A stretch of 17,023 bases of DNA from NCBI GenBank assembly GCA_016839425.1, contig JAEOUI010000448.1:1-17023 (forward strand). Reading direction: 5' to 3'. The position numbers were made by a program, and so were the translations under genes. The notes below the pieces were generated by a model. The model was not told the DNA's origin. It saw nothing but the letters and a program-made list of their open reading frames with translations, and made no database searches. This document shows, one piece after another, positions 1 through 7,149 of this stretch (positions within the stretch are counted from its first letter, which is position 1; the number at the start of each line of letters is the position of its first letter). Source of the DNA: Promethearchaeota archaeon. Its GTDB lineage: Archaea > Asgardarchaeota > Lokiarchaeia > Sigynarchaeales > SOKP01.

Positions 1-97
1 CTATATTTGTATTTTACGAATTTTTGATTATTCAATTTCATTATATATGTATTTAAATTAAACTCTCATTATTGTTTTAATACCGAGGTTTTATATT

Positions 98-1279
98 ATG
101 ATTGTTAGAAAACAAGCATATTCGAAATACATGTTCATTTCAGTGATTGTATTAATTGGAATAACTATTCTTCCGTTATATAACTCTTCTATAACAAGCA
201 CTGAAATAAATGTGCCGATAGAAATAGAAACTCCAAACTTGTCGTGGTTTAACAATTCTGCATTGCCCATTTCTATTGATGATATGGGATCTAATAATTG
301 GGCTTGGGCGAGAACACAGGATTGGTGCAGAAAAGGAGATGGTTCGGAGAATGATCCGTATGTAATCGAAAATATTACAATAAATGCCATGGGTACATTG
401 ATTAGCGGAATTGAAATCGCAAATTCTAAAGTGTTTTTTATCATTAATAATGTTACGATATACAACTTGACAATAACAACTGGTTATGCGGGGATTAAAC
501 TAATTTCCACGAGTAATGGTGTGATTAGTGATTGTAAAATTCTTGATTGTGATACGGGTATTTATTTATATGCTAGTGGAGATGTATGTAATAATAATAC
601 CATAACTGGAAATACAATCAAAAATGCCGAAAATTTTGGAATATATATTAGAGACCAGAATTCAGTAAGCATTGTGGATGAGTGCGTAAACAATAAAATC
701 CTAGATAATGACATTTCTGAATGCAGTTTGGGTATAAGAATTTGGCGCGGAGACAATAATAGTATTGAGGATAATCAGATTTTAAATAATATTTGGGGAT
801 TAGAACTATATGCTGGAACTTATTGCGATGTAATTAATAATGAAATTGAAAATAATAATTATGGTATTATGTTAGACGCTTCTCCTTCGAACACTAGCGT
901 GATTAGTAACTTGATTTCTTCTTCAAGTTCATATGGTATAGTATTAAACGCAGGTACTGAAAGTACTATTCTTTATGATAACTATTTTTACGAGAATGGG
1001 GTCCATGCCGTAGATAATGGAACTTATAATCAGTGGGATAATGGATCTTGGGGTAATTATTGGGACGACTATGATGGTGTTGATGAAAATAAAGACGGAA
1101 TAGGGGACATACCTTACAACATTACGGGAACAGCGGTAAGCCAAGATAGGTATCCCCTCGTCCCTTTTGAGGAAAATACAGTCGCTAATCAAGCAATACC
1201 ATTTGGAAATATATTTCTCGTTTTCACCATAATCGGGATATTTAGTATAATAATTATATCCCGTAAAAGAATGTCATAA
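98..1279 (+). CDS. NosD-like right-handed beta-helix surface protein, membrane anchored
   Basis: Secreted or cell-surface protein of 393 residues. A hydrophobic signal/anchor segment lies at about residues 11-29. It is followed by the typical NosD/PbH1 entry motif GDGSENDPYVIENITIN (about 80-96), and then by Asn-rich repeats of roughly 22-25 residues (NNTITGNTIKNA, NKILDNDISEC, NSIEDNQILNN, NEIENNNYGI) forming a parallel beta-helix up to about residue 305. Next comes the common archaeal closing motif with NQWDNGSWGNYWDDYDG and DxNKDGIGDIPY (311-340), a likely calcium-binding loop, and RYPL. A C-terminal TM segment (about 371-388) followed by RKRMS anchors it with a short basic inner tail. The ATG start has a GAGGT sequence 8 bp upstream. 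Family members bind or process carbohydrates or act as structural surface proteins; the substrate cannot be read from the sequence. It stands alone, with a T tract after its stop. Confidence 0.88.
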   Translation: MIVRKQAYSKYMFISVIVLIGITILPLYNSSITSTEINVPIEIETPNLSWFNNSALPISIDDMGSNNWAWARTQDWCRKGDGSENDPYVIENITINAMGTLISGIEIANSKVFFIINNVTIYNLTITTGYAGIKLISTSNGVISDCKILDCDTGIYLYASGDVCNNNTITGNTIKNAENFGIYIRDQNSVSIVDECVNNKILDNDISECSLGIRIWRGDNNSIEDNQILNNIWGLELYAGTYCDVINNEIENNNYGIMLDASPSNTSVISNLISSSSSYGIVLNAGTESTILYDNYFYENGVHAVDNGTYNQWDNGSWGNYWDDYDGVDENKDGIGDIPYNITGTAVSQDRYPLVPFEENTVANQAIPFGNIFLVFTIIGIFSIIIISRKRMS

Positions 1280-1295
1280 TACGCATCAATTCTTC

Positions 1296-1303
1296 TTTTT
1301 TTT
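1296..1303 (+). terminator. T-tract terminator after the beta-helix gene
   Basis: A run of eight T residues begins 17 bp after the stop codon of the beta-helix gene. There is no strong hairpin. Archaeal termination often needs only a U-rich stretch, so this is a plausible end of the transcript. Confidence 0.45.
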
Positions 1304-1419
1304 CATATTTGTACATAAATTTATATATAACTTATATTATTGATTTGTTATCATAAAATTTATACATAAATAATTTGTTATAACTTCCATAGTTTTTTAT
1401 CAAGAGGCGAAAATTTAAT

Positions 1420-1647
1420 TTGTTAGCAAGGATTCTCAGAAATAATTCTAATTCGTCTGATATCATCAGGCATCTTGATTATGATAAGGAAAAGAAAATA
1501 TTTTATAATAATTTTTACTTTCCAAATTGCCAACATGTTCTAAAAATCCCGATTGCAATCATTGGAACATCATTTTCCAGTGATAATAGAAGCATTAAGA
1601 TTGAAAAATTCGAACTAACAAAATATCTTTACCTCCTTCATTACTAA
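1420..1647 (+). CDS. Small hypothetical protein, TTG start, doubtful
   Basis: An ORF of 75 codons opening with TTG. I recognise no family. The product is moderately basic and rich in Asn, Tyr and Ile, has one cysteine, and shows no clear TM segment or motif. In its favour are a Shine-Dalgarno-like GAGGCGA at 1404-1410, about 9 bp before the TTG and very similar to the one ahead of the selenoprotein gene at 15445, and a run of eight T residues 17 bp after the stop. Against it are the short length and the very low GC. It could be a decayed gene fragment or a chance ORF in AT-rich DNA. Confidence 0.35.
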   Translation: MLARILRNNSNSSDIIRHLDYDKEKKIFYNNFYFPNCQHVLKIPIAIIGTSFSSDNRSIKIEKFELTKYLYLLHY

Positions 1648-1663
1648 ATATCTAAAACTATGC

Positions 1664-1671
1664 TTTTTTTT
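1664..1671 (+). terminator. T-tract, possible terminator
   Basis: Eight consecutive T residues shortly after the small ORF ending at 1647. It would end that transcript if the ORF is real. Confidence 0.35.
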
Positions 1672-1722
1672 ATATAAAATAGAAATATTTTTATAATTAA
1701 TATTTGACATTAAATTAACCAA

Positions 1723-1738
1723 AATCTACTAGTAGATT
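1723..1738. promoter_or_regulatory. Perfect 16-bp palindrome, candidate operator
   Basis: AATCTACTAGTAGATT is fully self-complementary, with two 8-bp half sites and no spacer. It is not coding and lies about 270 bp ahead of the radical SAM gene. A 7-bp inverted repeat (TGTTATT at 1755-1761, AATAACA at 1773-1779) follows nearby. Palindromes of this size fit the site of a dimeric repressor such as an HTH protein, but no regulator gene is adjacent. Confidence 0.3.
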
Positions 1739-1739
1739 A

Positions 1740-2009
1740 TTGTTTCTAATCGCGTGTTATTTGAATTGCGTTAATAACAATATTCCCTTTCATTCATCTA
1801 TAAGTGCTTACATTTGTGACAGATACAAATATATGTGAGAATTTTCATGTATTTTCTTGAAAAAACGTCCAAACACAAGTGATGCAAAATACAACCATTT
1901 TTTTTCAACCTCTAGAATGTGATATTTTTAATTTGGGCGTTTTTTCGTTTCTTTTTTTTTTTTCTTTCCAACAATTATTAATGTTTGATCTCCTTATTAG
2001 TATCGATAA
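1740..2009 (+). other. Non-coding stretch with long inverted repeat and T tract; possible small RNA
   Basis: No convincing ORF is present. A 15-nt arm at 1859-1873 (GAAAAAACGTCCAAA) pairs with 1932-1946 (TTTGGGCGTTTTTTC) with a single G-U pair, enclosing 58 nt. Inside it, CACA (1874-1877) can pair with TGTG (1918-1921). A run of T residues at 1951-1963 follows, so the layout is a hairpin then a U tract. It could be a terminator, a small RNA, or the 5' region of the radical SAM gene. AT-rich AATTATTAATG at about 1973-1983 could be the TATA element for the ATG at 2010. Confidence 0.3.
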
Positions 2010-3137
2010 ATGAAAATAGTAAAGAAGGAATTCAAGACCTGTCTGAACAAGTATAAATTCCCAGACGCTTGGTTTTGGGCTCGTTATTCCATCAATCCAT
2101 ATTCGGGTTGTCAGCACGCTTGCATTTATTGCGATGCAAGGAGCGATCGATACTACTTGAACGACTTTGAGAACGAAATCGTCGTAAAGGTTGACATCGA
2201 TAAAAAATTAGATTTTAAAATAAAGCGAGCTCGAAAATTACTCCCAGACATTGTAGGACCTGGGGGCGTGAACGATGCTTATCAACCCATCGAACGAGAG
2301 GTTAAGAACACAAGGAGGGTATTAAAAGTATTGGAGAAGCATAAGTTTCCCGTAAATATTGCAACAAAATCAAATTTAATTATAAGAGACCTCGACATAC
2401 TTAAACATATTGCAAATAATTCGTGGTGCACAGTAGGTTTTTCCATTACCACTATGGATGAGGAATTAGCAAAATTTTTAGAACCTCATTCCTCTATTCC
2501 AATAGAACATCTTGATGCCATGAAATCCATTAAGAAAGAGGCCCCACAAATTCAAGTAGGAACCTATTTCATGCCCATTATTCCCTTTCTAGAAGATTTT
2601 GACGAAAACTTAGAATCTGTCGTAAAAAAATCTAAGGATTCTGGTGCGGATTTCGTCGTGTTTTCTCCTGGCCTTACACTCAGGGACACTCAGAAAAATT
2701 ATTTTATCGATAGATTAAAAAGAAGCGATTATTCCAAAATTATCAAACCCCTTCTCAATCTATATGGCAAAAATTCCTACCCAAGGGCCGATTACATAAA
2801 GGAGATTAATATAAAAATTTTAGAACTCTGCAAGAAATACTCCCTTCAAATTAGGCTCAAGCGTTGGATCCCAAGCGATTTTCGAAAGTGGAATTACATC
2901 ATCTCTCAGAAATTATTAGATAAATATTACAGGGATTCTTTAATTGGTAAAACAAATAATTCCCTGTTATGGGCAGGCTTGTATTTAAACAACTTAAAAG
3001 AATCAATACTTGACATTAGAGCAAAAGGAGAACTTCTTCAGATAAAAGGATTTAATTCCTTTATTGCTAGCTTAGTCGAAAATTATTTAGATGATAAATC
3101 AATTGTAAGAAAAGGAGCTCTTGATTATTTCTTATAA
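2010..3137 (+). CDS. Radical SAM protein, SplB-like (COG1533, DNA repair photolyase-like)
   Basis: Radical S-adenosylmethionine enzyme of 375 residues. The [4Fe-4S] cluster motif is C34-x3-C38-x2-C41 in YSGCQHACIYCDAR, the spacing usual for this superfamily. NDAYQPIE at 88-95 and the following basic helix match the SplB-like family, in which this stretch reads close to 'DpYqPiE'. The TIM-barrel core runs to about residue 270; the C-terminal 100 residues are variable. True spore photoproduct lyase repairs a thymine dimer, but most COG1533 members have unknown substrates, so the reaction is not assigned. It is the first gene of a three-gene operon: 5 bp separate its stop from the next start, and the next gene is an AlkD-like DNA glycosylase, which supports a DNA-damage role. 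The start has no Shine-Dalgarno sequence and may be leaderless. Confidence 0.88.
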   Translation: MKIVKKEFKTCLNKYKFPDAWFWARYSINPYSGCQHACIYCDARSDRYYLNDFENEIVVKVDIDKKLDFKIKRARKLLPDIVGPGGVNDAYQPIEREVKNTRRVLKVLEKHKFPVNIATKSNLIIRDLDILKHIANNSWCTVGFSITTMDEELAKFLEPHSSIPIEHLDAMKSIKKEAPQIQVGTYFMPIIPFLEDFDENLESVVKKSKDSGADFVVFSPGLTLRDTQKNYFIDRLKRSDYSKIIKPLLNLYGKNSYPRADYIKEINIKILELCKKYSLQIRLKRWIPSDFRKWNYIISQKLLDKYYRDSLIGKTNNSLLWAGLYLNNLKESILDIRAKGELLQIKGFNSFIASLVENYLDDKSIVRKGALDYFL

Positions 3138-3142
3138 CCATA

Positions 3143-3976
3143 ATGATTATCAGTTATATTCAATTTTTTCATTTAATAAAAAATACTTTCATAAATAATA
3201 AAAAACGGCTTGTACTCGTGTCAAAAGTTGTAGCTTATCTTATCCCTTTAAGAAGTGCTCTGAAAGAAAGCGCACCCACTCTTGGAAACAAGGAAAAAGA
3301 AAGAATGTATAAGATACTTAATTCTAATAATCCGAAATTTTTAAACTACGGTTTAAAATTATCTGATATCGAAAAAATTGCCAGACAATTCCAGCAAGAG
3401 AATAAAATAACTCTAAATCAAGCCATTGAAATTTTCAAATTATTAATCAATTCGGATGTGCACGACGAGAAGTTTTTAGGAGTATTTATACTAAACAGGT
3501 TCAAAAAGAACTTTACAGAATCGATCGTTGATCTCTTTCACGACGCTTATACAAAATATTGCGACACATGGGCACTCTGTGACAGTACGATGATTCGAGT
3601 AATTGGGCCTTTTTTAGGTAAAAAGGGAAATGAAATAATAGCTCGAGAAACAGTGGAAAACTGGTCAAATTCCAAGCATCTTTGGATAAGAAGGGCTTCA
3701 CTCGTTATTCTTATAAAACTTACTATGATAAACAAGTCTTTTGAGGAAGAATGGGTTTTTACTATAATTAAAAAAATGCTTCAATCCCCTGAAGAGTACA
3801 TTCAAAAAGGAGTAGGGTGGCTCCTAAAAACTTGTTCAAATTACAAACCAGATTTGATATTTGATTATCTAGTAAAGAACAAAGGAAAATTACCAAGATT
3901 AATCCTACGTTACGCAAGCGAGAAGATGTCAAAAGAAAGAAGAAATCAGATTTTAAAAAAATTTAGCACTAATTAG
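3143..3976 (+). CDS. AlkD-like DNA alkylation repair protein (HEAT-like repeats)
   Basis: Predicted DNA glycosylase of the AlkD/DNA alkylation repair family (all-helical HEAT-like repeats), which removes positively charged alkylated bases such as 3- or 7-methylpurines. Family landmarks are visible: W143-x3-D147 in DTWALCDS, matching the Trp and catalytic Asp of Bacillus cereus AlkD; LWIRRAS at 180-186, with the Arg that contacts the backbone; KGVGWLLK at 222-229, with a Trp at 226 at the place of the third DNA-contacting residue. Length (277) is somewhat above the usual 220-240 because of an N-terminal extension of about 40 residues, so the true start may lie downstream, for example at the GTG near 3219. 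It is the second gene of the operon, with 5-bp gaps on both sides, and pairs with the SplB-like protein. Confidence 0.8.
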   Translation: MIISYIQFFHLIKNTFINNKKRLVLVSKVVAYLIPLRSALKESAPTLGNKEKERMYKILNSNNPKFLNYGLKLSDIEKIARQFQQENKITLNQAIEIFKLLINSDVHDEKFLGVFILNRFKKNFTESIVDLFHDAYTKYCDTWALCDSTMIRVIGPFLGKKGNEIIARETVENWSNSKHLWIRRASLVILIKLTMINKSFEEEWVFTIIKKMLQSPEEYIQKGVGWLLKTCSNYKPDLIFDYLVKNKGKLPRLILRYASEKMSKERRNQILKKFSTN

Positions 3977-3981
3977 AAAAC

Positions 3982-4815
3982 ATGCAATCTAAGGTATATA
4001 TATTCAAGAAAGGTCAAGACGAAAACGATACAGAGTTTGTTTATAGAACTCTGAAACAAGTTAAAGCAAGACATTTTTTATCTGGAAATGAAAAAAAAAT
4101 ACTTATTAAACCTAATTGGGTTTGTGATGATTTATCTACTTCGGGAAATGTAACCTCAACGGATACTTTAGAAGGCATCGTGAAATTCCTTGTAAACGAC
4201 GCGAGAGTTCCTCCTAACCGCCTTTTTATTGGCGATGGAGGTCAAGATAAAAGCACTCAACGAGCAATGGATCTAAATGATGTTTTTAGATTGGAAAAAT
4301 ATGGCATATCATTGCTCGATCTTAACAAGGACGAGAGAATCGACGGTGTTGAAATTAAGAATTCCCTTGCCCTGAACTCTGTAAACCTTTCAAAAACAGC
4401 ATGGGACGCAGATTGCATTATTTCAGTTCCGTCTTTAAAAACACATTCGATGGCGAGTACTACCCTTACCATGAAAAATCTTATGGGGACAATAATTCCA
4501 AAAGGCATTATGCACTCTAGATTACACGAAAAGATCGCAGACCTTACTTCCTTGTTCAGATCTAAAATGAAATTTCAAGTAATAGATGGGATCGTAGGAT
4601 CCGACGGTTTTGAGATTGGAGGTCATCCCGTAACAATGGATATAATCGTGTTGGGAAGCGATCCAATTGCTGTTGATTCCGTTGGAAGCGCAATCATAGG
4701 ATATCATCCAAGATACTTAAAAATCGCAGAAAAAAAAGGTCTTGGAACTGCCGATTTAAAAAAGATTGATATCTTTGGAATACAAATAGAAGATGTATTC
4801 CGCAAGTTTTATTGA
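3982..4815 (+). CDS. DUF362 domain protein
   Basis: Protein of 277 residues with the conserved blocks of DUF362: KPNW at 43-46, the DGG(Q) turn at 85-88, VPSLKTH at 149-155 followed by TLTMKNLMGT (161-170), DG at 202-203, and LGSDPIAVDSVGSAIIGY at 224-241. The family is widespread in anaerobic archaea and bacteria, often as a fusion to a ferredoxin domain; this one has only the DUF362 part, with no 4Fe-4S cysteine cluster. Its biochemical role is not known. Being last in a 5-bp-spaced operon with a radical SAM enzyme hints at an Fe-S or redox support role, but that is inference. The gene ends in TGA within a dense block of inverted repeats. Confidence 0.85.
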   Translation: MQSKVYIFKKGQDENDTEFVYRTLKQVKARHFLSGNEKKILIKPNWVCDDLSTSGNVTSTDTLEGIVKFLVNDARVPPNRLFIGDGGQDKSTQRAMDLNDVFRLEKYGISLLDLNKDERIDGVEIKNSLALNSVNLSKTAWDADCIISVPSLKTHSMASTTLTMKNLMGTIIPKGIMHSRLHEKIADLTSLFRSKMKFQVIDGIVGSDGFEIGGHPVTMDIIVLGSDPIAVDSVGSAIIGYHPRYLKIAEKKGLGTADLKKIDIFGIQIEDVFRKFY

Positions 4816-4861
4816 AATATTTATAAATAGGAACTTCCAATATTTCTTATCGGAAATTTCC
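4814..4861. promoter_or_regulatory. Cluster of overlapping palindromes after DUF362 gene
   Basis: GAAATATT at 4814-4821 is repeated inverted as AATATTTC at 4839-4846. Between and after them lie two near-identical palindromes, GGAACTTCC (4830-4838) and GGAAATTTCC (4852-4861), with centres about 22 bp apart, that is two helical turns. A TATA-like TTATAAAT sits at 4821-4828. It reads as a regulator site pair or as transcript-end structure for the operon that stops at 4815. Confidence 0.35.
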
Positions 4862-4890
4862 ATTTAAAATCTATTCTTAGATAAATTGCG

Positions 4891-4900
4891 AATATATAAA
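4891..4900 (+). promoter_or_regulatory. TATA box of the CheR-like operon
   Basis: AATATATAAA is a good archaeal TATA element. A start site about 25 bp downstream would fall near 4917-4922, at the ATG of a 28-codon micro-ORF and about 90 bp ahead of the first methyltransferase gene. Confidence 0.45.
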
Positions 4901-4916
4901 TGTTAAAATTTTTATT

Positions 4917-5003
4917 ATGGGTGTGAGTTTTCGAAAAATAAACTATCGTGCTCTAAGGAAAGCCATTGATAAAACAGTACATTTAAAGAGAAATAATCGG
5001 TAA
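4917..5003 (+). CDS. Possible 28-residue basic leader peptide
   Basis: An ATG-started ORF of 28 codons ending 6 bp before the methyltransferase ATG at 5010. The peptide is strongly basic (nine Arg/Lys, for example FRKINYRALRKAI and HLKRNNR) and looks like an amphipathic or nucleic-acid-binding helix. It sits at the likely transcription start, so it would be translated leaderless. It matches no family I know and could be chance; its position argues for a leader or tiny partner protein. Confidence 0.28.
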   Translation: MGVSFRKINYRALRKAIDKTVHLKRNNR

Positions 5004-5009
5004 ATAATA

Positions 5010-6038
5010 ATGGAACACATTGCTTTCGACCAAAAATATTACGATTTGCTCCTTTCTTACATTAGAAACGAGACTTGCCTCAATTTTCAATATTATCGCA
5101 AAAATTTTATAGAAAAGCGCATTAAATCTCGAATGATAAGGACTTCGTGCAATTCATTTGAACAATACTACAACCTGATAACTTCCCATCAAGGAGAGGT
5201 TGCGAAATTTCTTGAAGGATTTACAATTAACTATACTTTTTTTTTCAGGGATTACGATGTCTTTGAACATTTTCAAGATATTTTTCTTGATGGATTAAAT
5301 GTAAACAAAGGCGAAATTCAAAGTACAATTAGACCAAATCCAAATAAAATAAGAAAATTCCGTTCAAAAGAAAATTACGCAAAAAATCAAGCACAAATGT
5401 CGAAAACCTCAAGTAAACCAGATTCAAGCTATATTGACATCTTCATTTTTCTCGATCGGCTTTCGTTTTACCAAAAATTATCTCGTGCAAAAAGCGAGAG
5501 AAACACCATACGGATTTGGTCTTGCCCCTGCGCTACGGGGGAAGAACCTTATTCAATCGCCATGATTCTCGATAATATTAACAAGCAATACCCAAATTTT
5601 CAAAACTACGAGATAGTCGCTTCAGATATTTCAAAAGGAGCCATTGAAAAGGCAAAACGTGGCTTATACTACGACGACTCCATGAAAGAAATTTCAGATT
5701 ACTTCGAAAAAAAATACTTTAAAAAAAAAAACAGCTATTTTGGCCATGAAAATTATATTAGTGACGATATCAAGAAGAAAGTCGAGTTCATACGGGAAGA
5801 TGTAACAGAAGGACATAAAAAAAAGCAAAAGTACGATATAATCTTTTGTCGATACTTATTAATTTATTTTAATCGCGAAAATCGAGCTAGATTTCTTAAA
5901 AACATTGAAGATCACCTTGAAGAAAACGGTATATTGATATTAGGGAAAACAGAAACCTTGTTCAAGTCTCACGGGACGCTTACTCAAATAGATTCAAGGA
6001 ATCATATTTACATCAAGTCCCGTTCAAAAATATTTTAA
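5010..6038 (+). CDS. CheR-type SAM-dependent methyltransferase, copy 1
   Basis: CheR-family protein methyltransferase; classical members methylate glutamates of chemoreceptors. The N-terminal helical domain (about 5-70) leads to FTINYTFFFRD (71-81), the CheR 'TxxTxFFR' block. SAM-binding motif I is IWSCPCATGEEPYS (169-182), the acidic SAM contact is in ASD (204-206), and the post-motif is CRYLLIYF (280-287), where Tyr replaces the usual Asn of CRN. GKTET (312-316) stands for the usual 'GxsE'. At 342 residues it is longer than typical CheR (about 270-290) because of a Lys/Asn/Ser-rich, probably disordered insertion (about 97-165) between the two domains. A second copy follows after 27 bp. No receptor, CheB or CheA is in the window, so the target is unknown and may not be a chemoreceptor. 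Confidence 0.85.
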   Translation: MEHIAFDQKYYDLLLSYIRNETCLNFQYYRKNFIEKRIKSRMIRTSCNSFEQYYNLITSHQGEVAKFLEGFTINYTFFFRDYDVFEHFQDIFLDGLNVNKGEIQSTIRPNPNKIRKFRSKENYAKNQAQMSKTSSKPDSSYIDIFIFLDRLSFYQKLSRAKSERNTIRIWSCPCATGEEPYSIAMILDNINKQYPNFQNYEIVASDISKGAIEKAKRGLYYDDSMKEISDYFEKKYFKKKNSYFGHENYISDDIKKKVEFIREDVTEGHKKKQKYDIIFCRYLLIYFNRENRARFLKNIEDHLEENGILILGKTETLFKSHGTLTQIDSRNHIYIKSRSKIF

Positions 6039-6065
6039 AATTAAAGAAGGAACATTAAGCCTAAA

Positions 6066-7064
6066 TTGACAGAAATTAATGTTAAAATTAGCGAACAGTC
6101 ATTTCAAGCACTCATAGGCTTGTTGAAAGAAAAAACTGGGCTCAATTTAGATTATTACAGGAGGACATTCATCTTACGCAGGCTTAAAGCTAGGATGATT
6201 CGATTGAATATTAGCAACCTAGAAAATTATAATTCCTATTTATTGTCAAACAAGAACGAATTAATAAAATTCAAGGATGGTTTTACCATAAAATATACAT
6301 ATTTTTTCAGGGATTGGGATGTGTACGCCACATTTCAAAACATTCTGCTCAAATGTTTGAATGTGAAAGATTTAGACTATTATATCGAAGAATTGCGTCC
6401 AAATTGCCCAGATATCAATAAAGCCGGGAAAAAAAGACAACAAATGATACAAAAAGAAATAGTCCAAGCGCCTTCTTTATTTGACAATTTGAAGAATTTA
6501 TCAATTTATCATAATATTTCAAGTTTCCAAAGAGTAAAAAAACCAATAACATTGTGGTCCTGTGCGTGCGCTTCAGGAGAAGAACCTTATTCCTTGACAA
6601 TGTTATTTGATAACCTTGCGGGAAGATTTCCAAGTATTAAAAATTATCAGATTGTCGCGTCGGATATAGACAAATACGCCATATCGGACGCAAAAAAGGG
6701 AGTATATATCCCTGAAAAATTAAGAAATGTGCCGAAATTATACGAGAAAAAATATTTTACTCAAATAAAAAAGACATCAGAGAACTTGTACGCCATTTCG
6801 TCTAAAATTAAAGAGAATGTCACTTTTCTTAACGAGGATATTACCAAGATCCATAATTATCCCTGGAAATTTGATGTTATCTTTTGCAGGAATCTATTAA
6901 TCTATTTTGACATTCAAAATCGAAAAAGATTCATTCGAACTGTCGAGAGGCAGTTAAAAATGGGCGGATTACTATTTTTAGGAAAAACAGAAACGATTTT
7001 TCAGGATGGAACTGATTTAGAAATAATCGATCCCATTCACCACATCTACATCAAGAAGAATTGA
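6066..7064 (+). CDS. CheR-type SAM-dependent methyltransferase, copy 2
   Basis: Paralogue of the preceding gene with the same layout. Blocks are FTIKYTYFFRD (73-83), a domain-joining insertion (about 100-160), SAM motif LWSCACASGEEPYS (163-176), ASD (198-200), and CRNLLIYF (274-281), here with the canonical Asn that copy 1 lacks. GKTET is at 306-310. Length is 332. The likely start is TTG at 6066 with AAGAAGG at 6044-6050; an in-frame ATT at 6054 is closer to that sequence and cannot be excluded, given two other ATT-start candidates in this window. The 27-bp gap to copy 1 indicates one operon. The tandem arrangement suggests an old duplication with divergence; a heterodimer or different substrates are both possible. 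Confidence 0.84.
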   Translation: MTEINVKISEQSFQALIGLLKEKTGLNLDYYRRTFILRRLKARMIRLNISNLENYNSYLLSNKNELIKFKDGFTIKYTYFFRDWDVYATFQNILLKCLNVKDLDYYIEELRPNCPDINKAGKKRQQMIQKEIVQAPSLFDNLKNLSIYHNISSFQRVKKPITLWSCACASGEEPYSLTMLFDNLAGRFPSIKNYQIVASDIDKYAISDAKKGVYIPEKLRNVPKLYEKKYFTQIKKTSENLYAISSKIKENVTFLNEDITKIHNYPWKFDVIFCRNLLIYFDIQNRKRFIRTVERQLKMGGLLFLGKTETIFQDGTDLEIIDPIHHIYIKKN

Positions 7065-7149
7065 AATTATCCTTATTTTTCTAAGCATATTAATAAATAC
7101 TTGATTGACTAATGTAACAATAAAACCGTATTAGGTGGTACGAAAAAAC

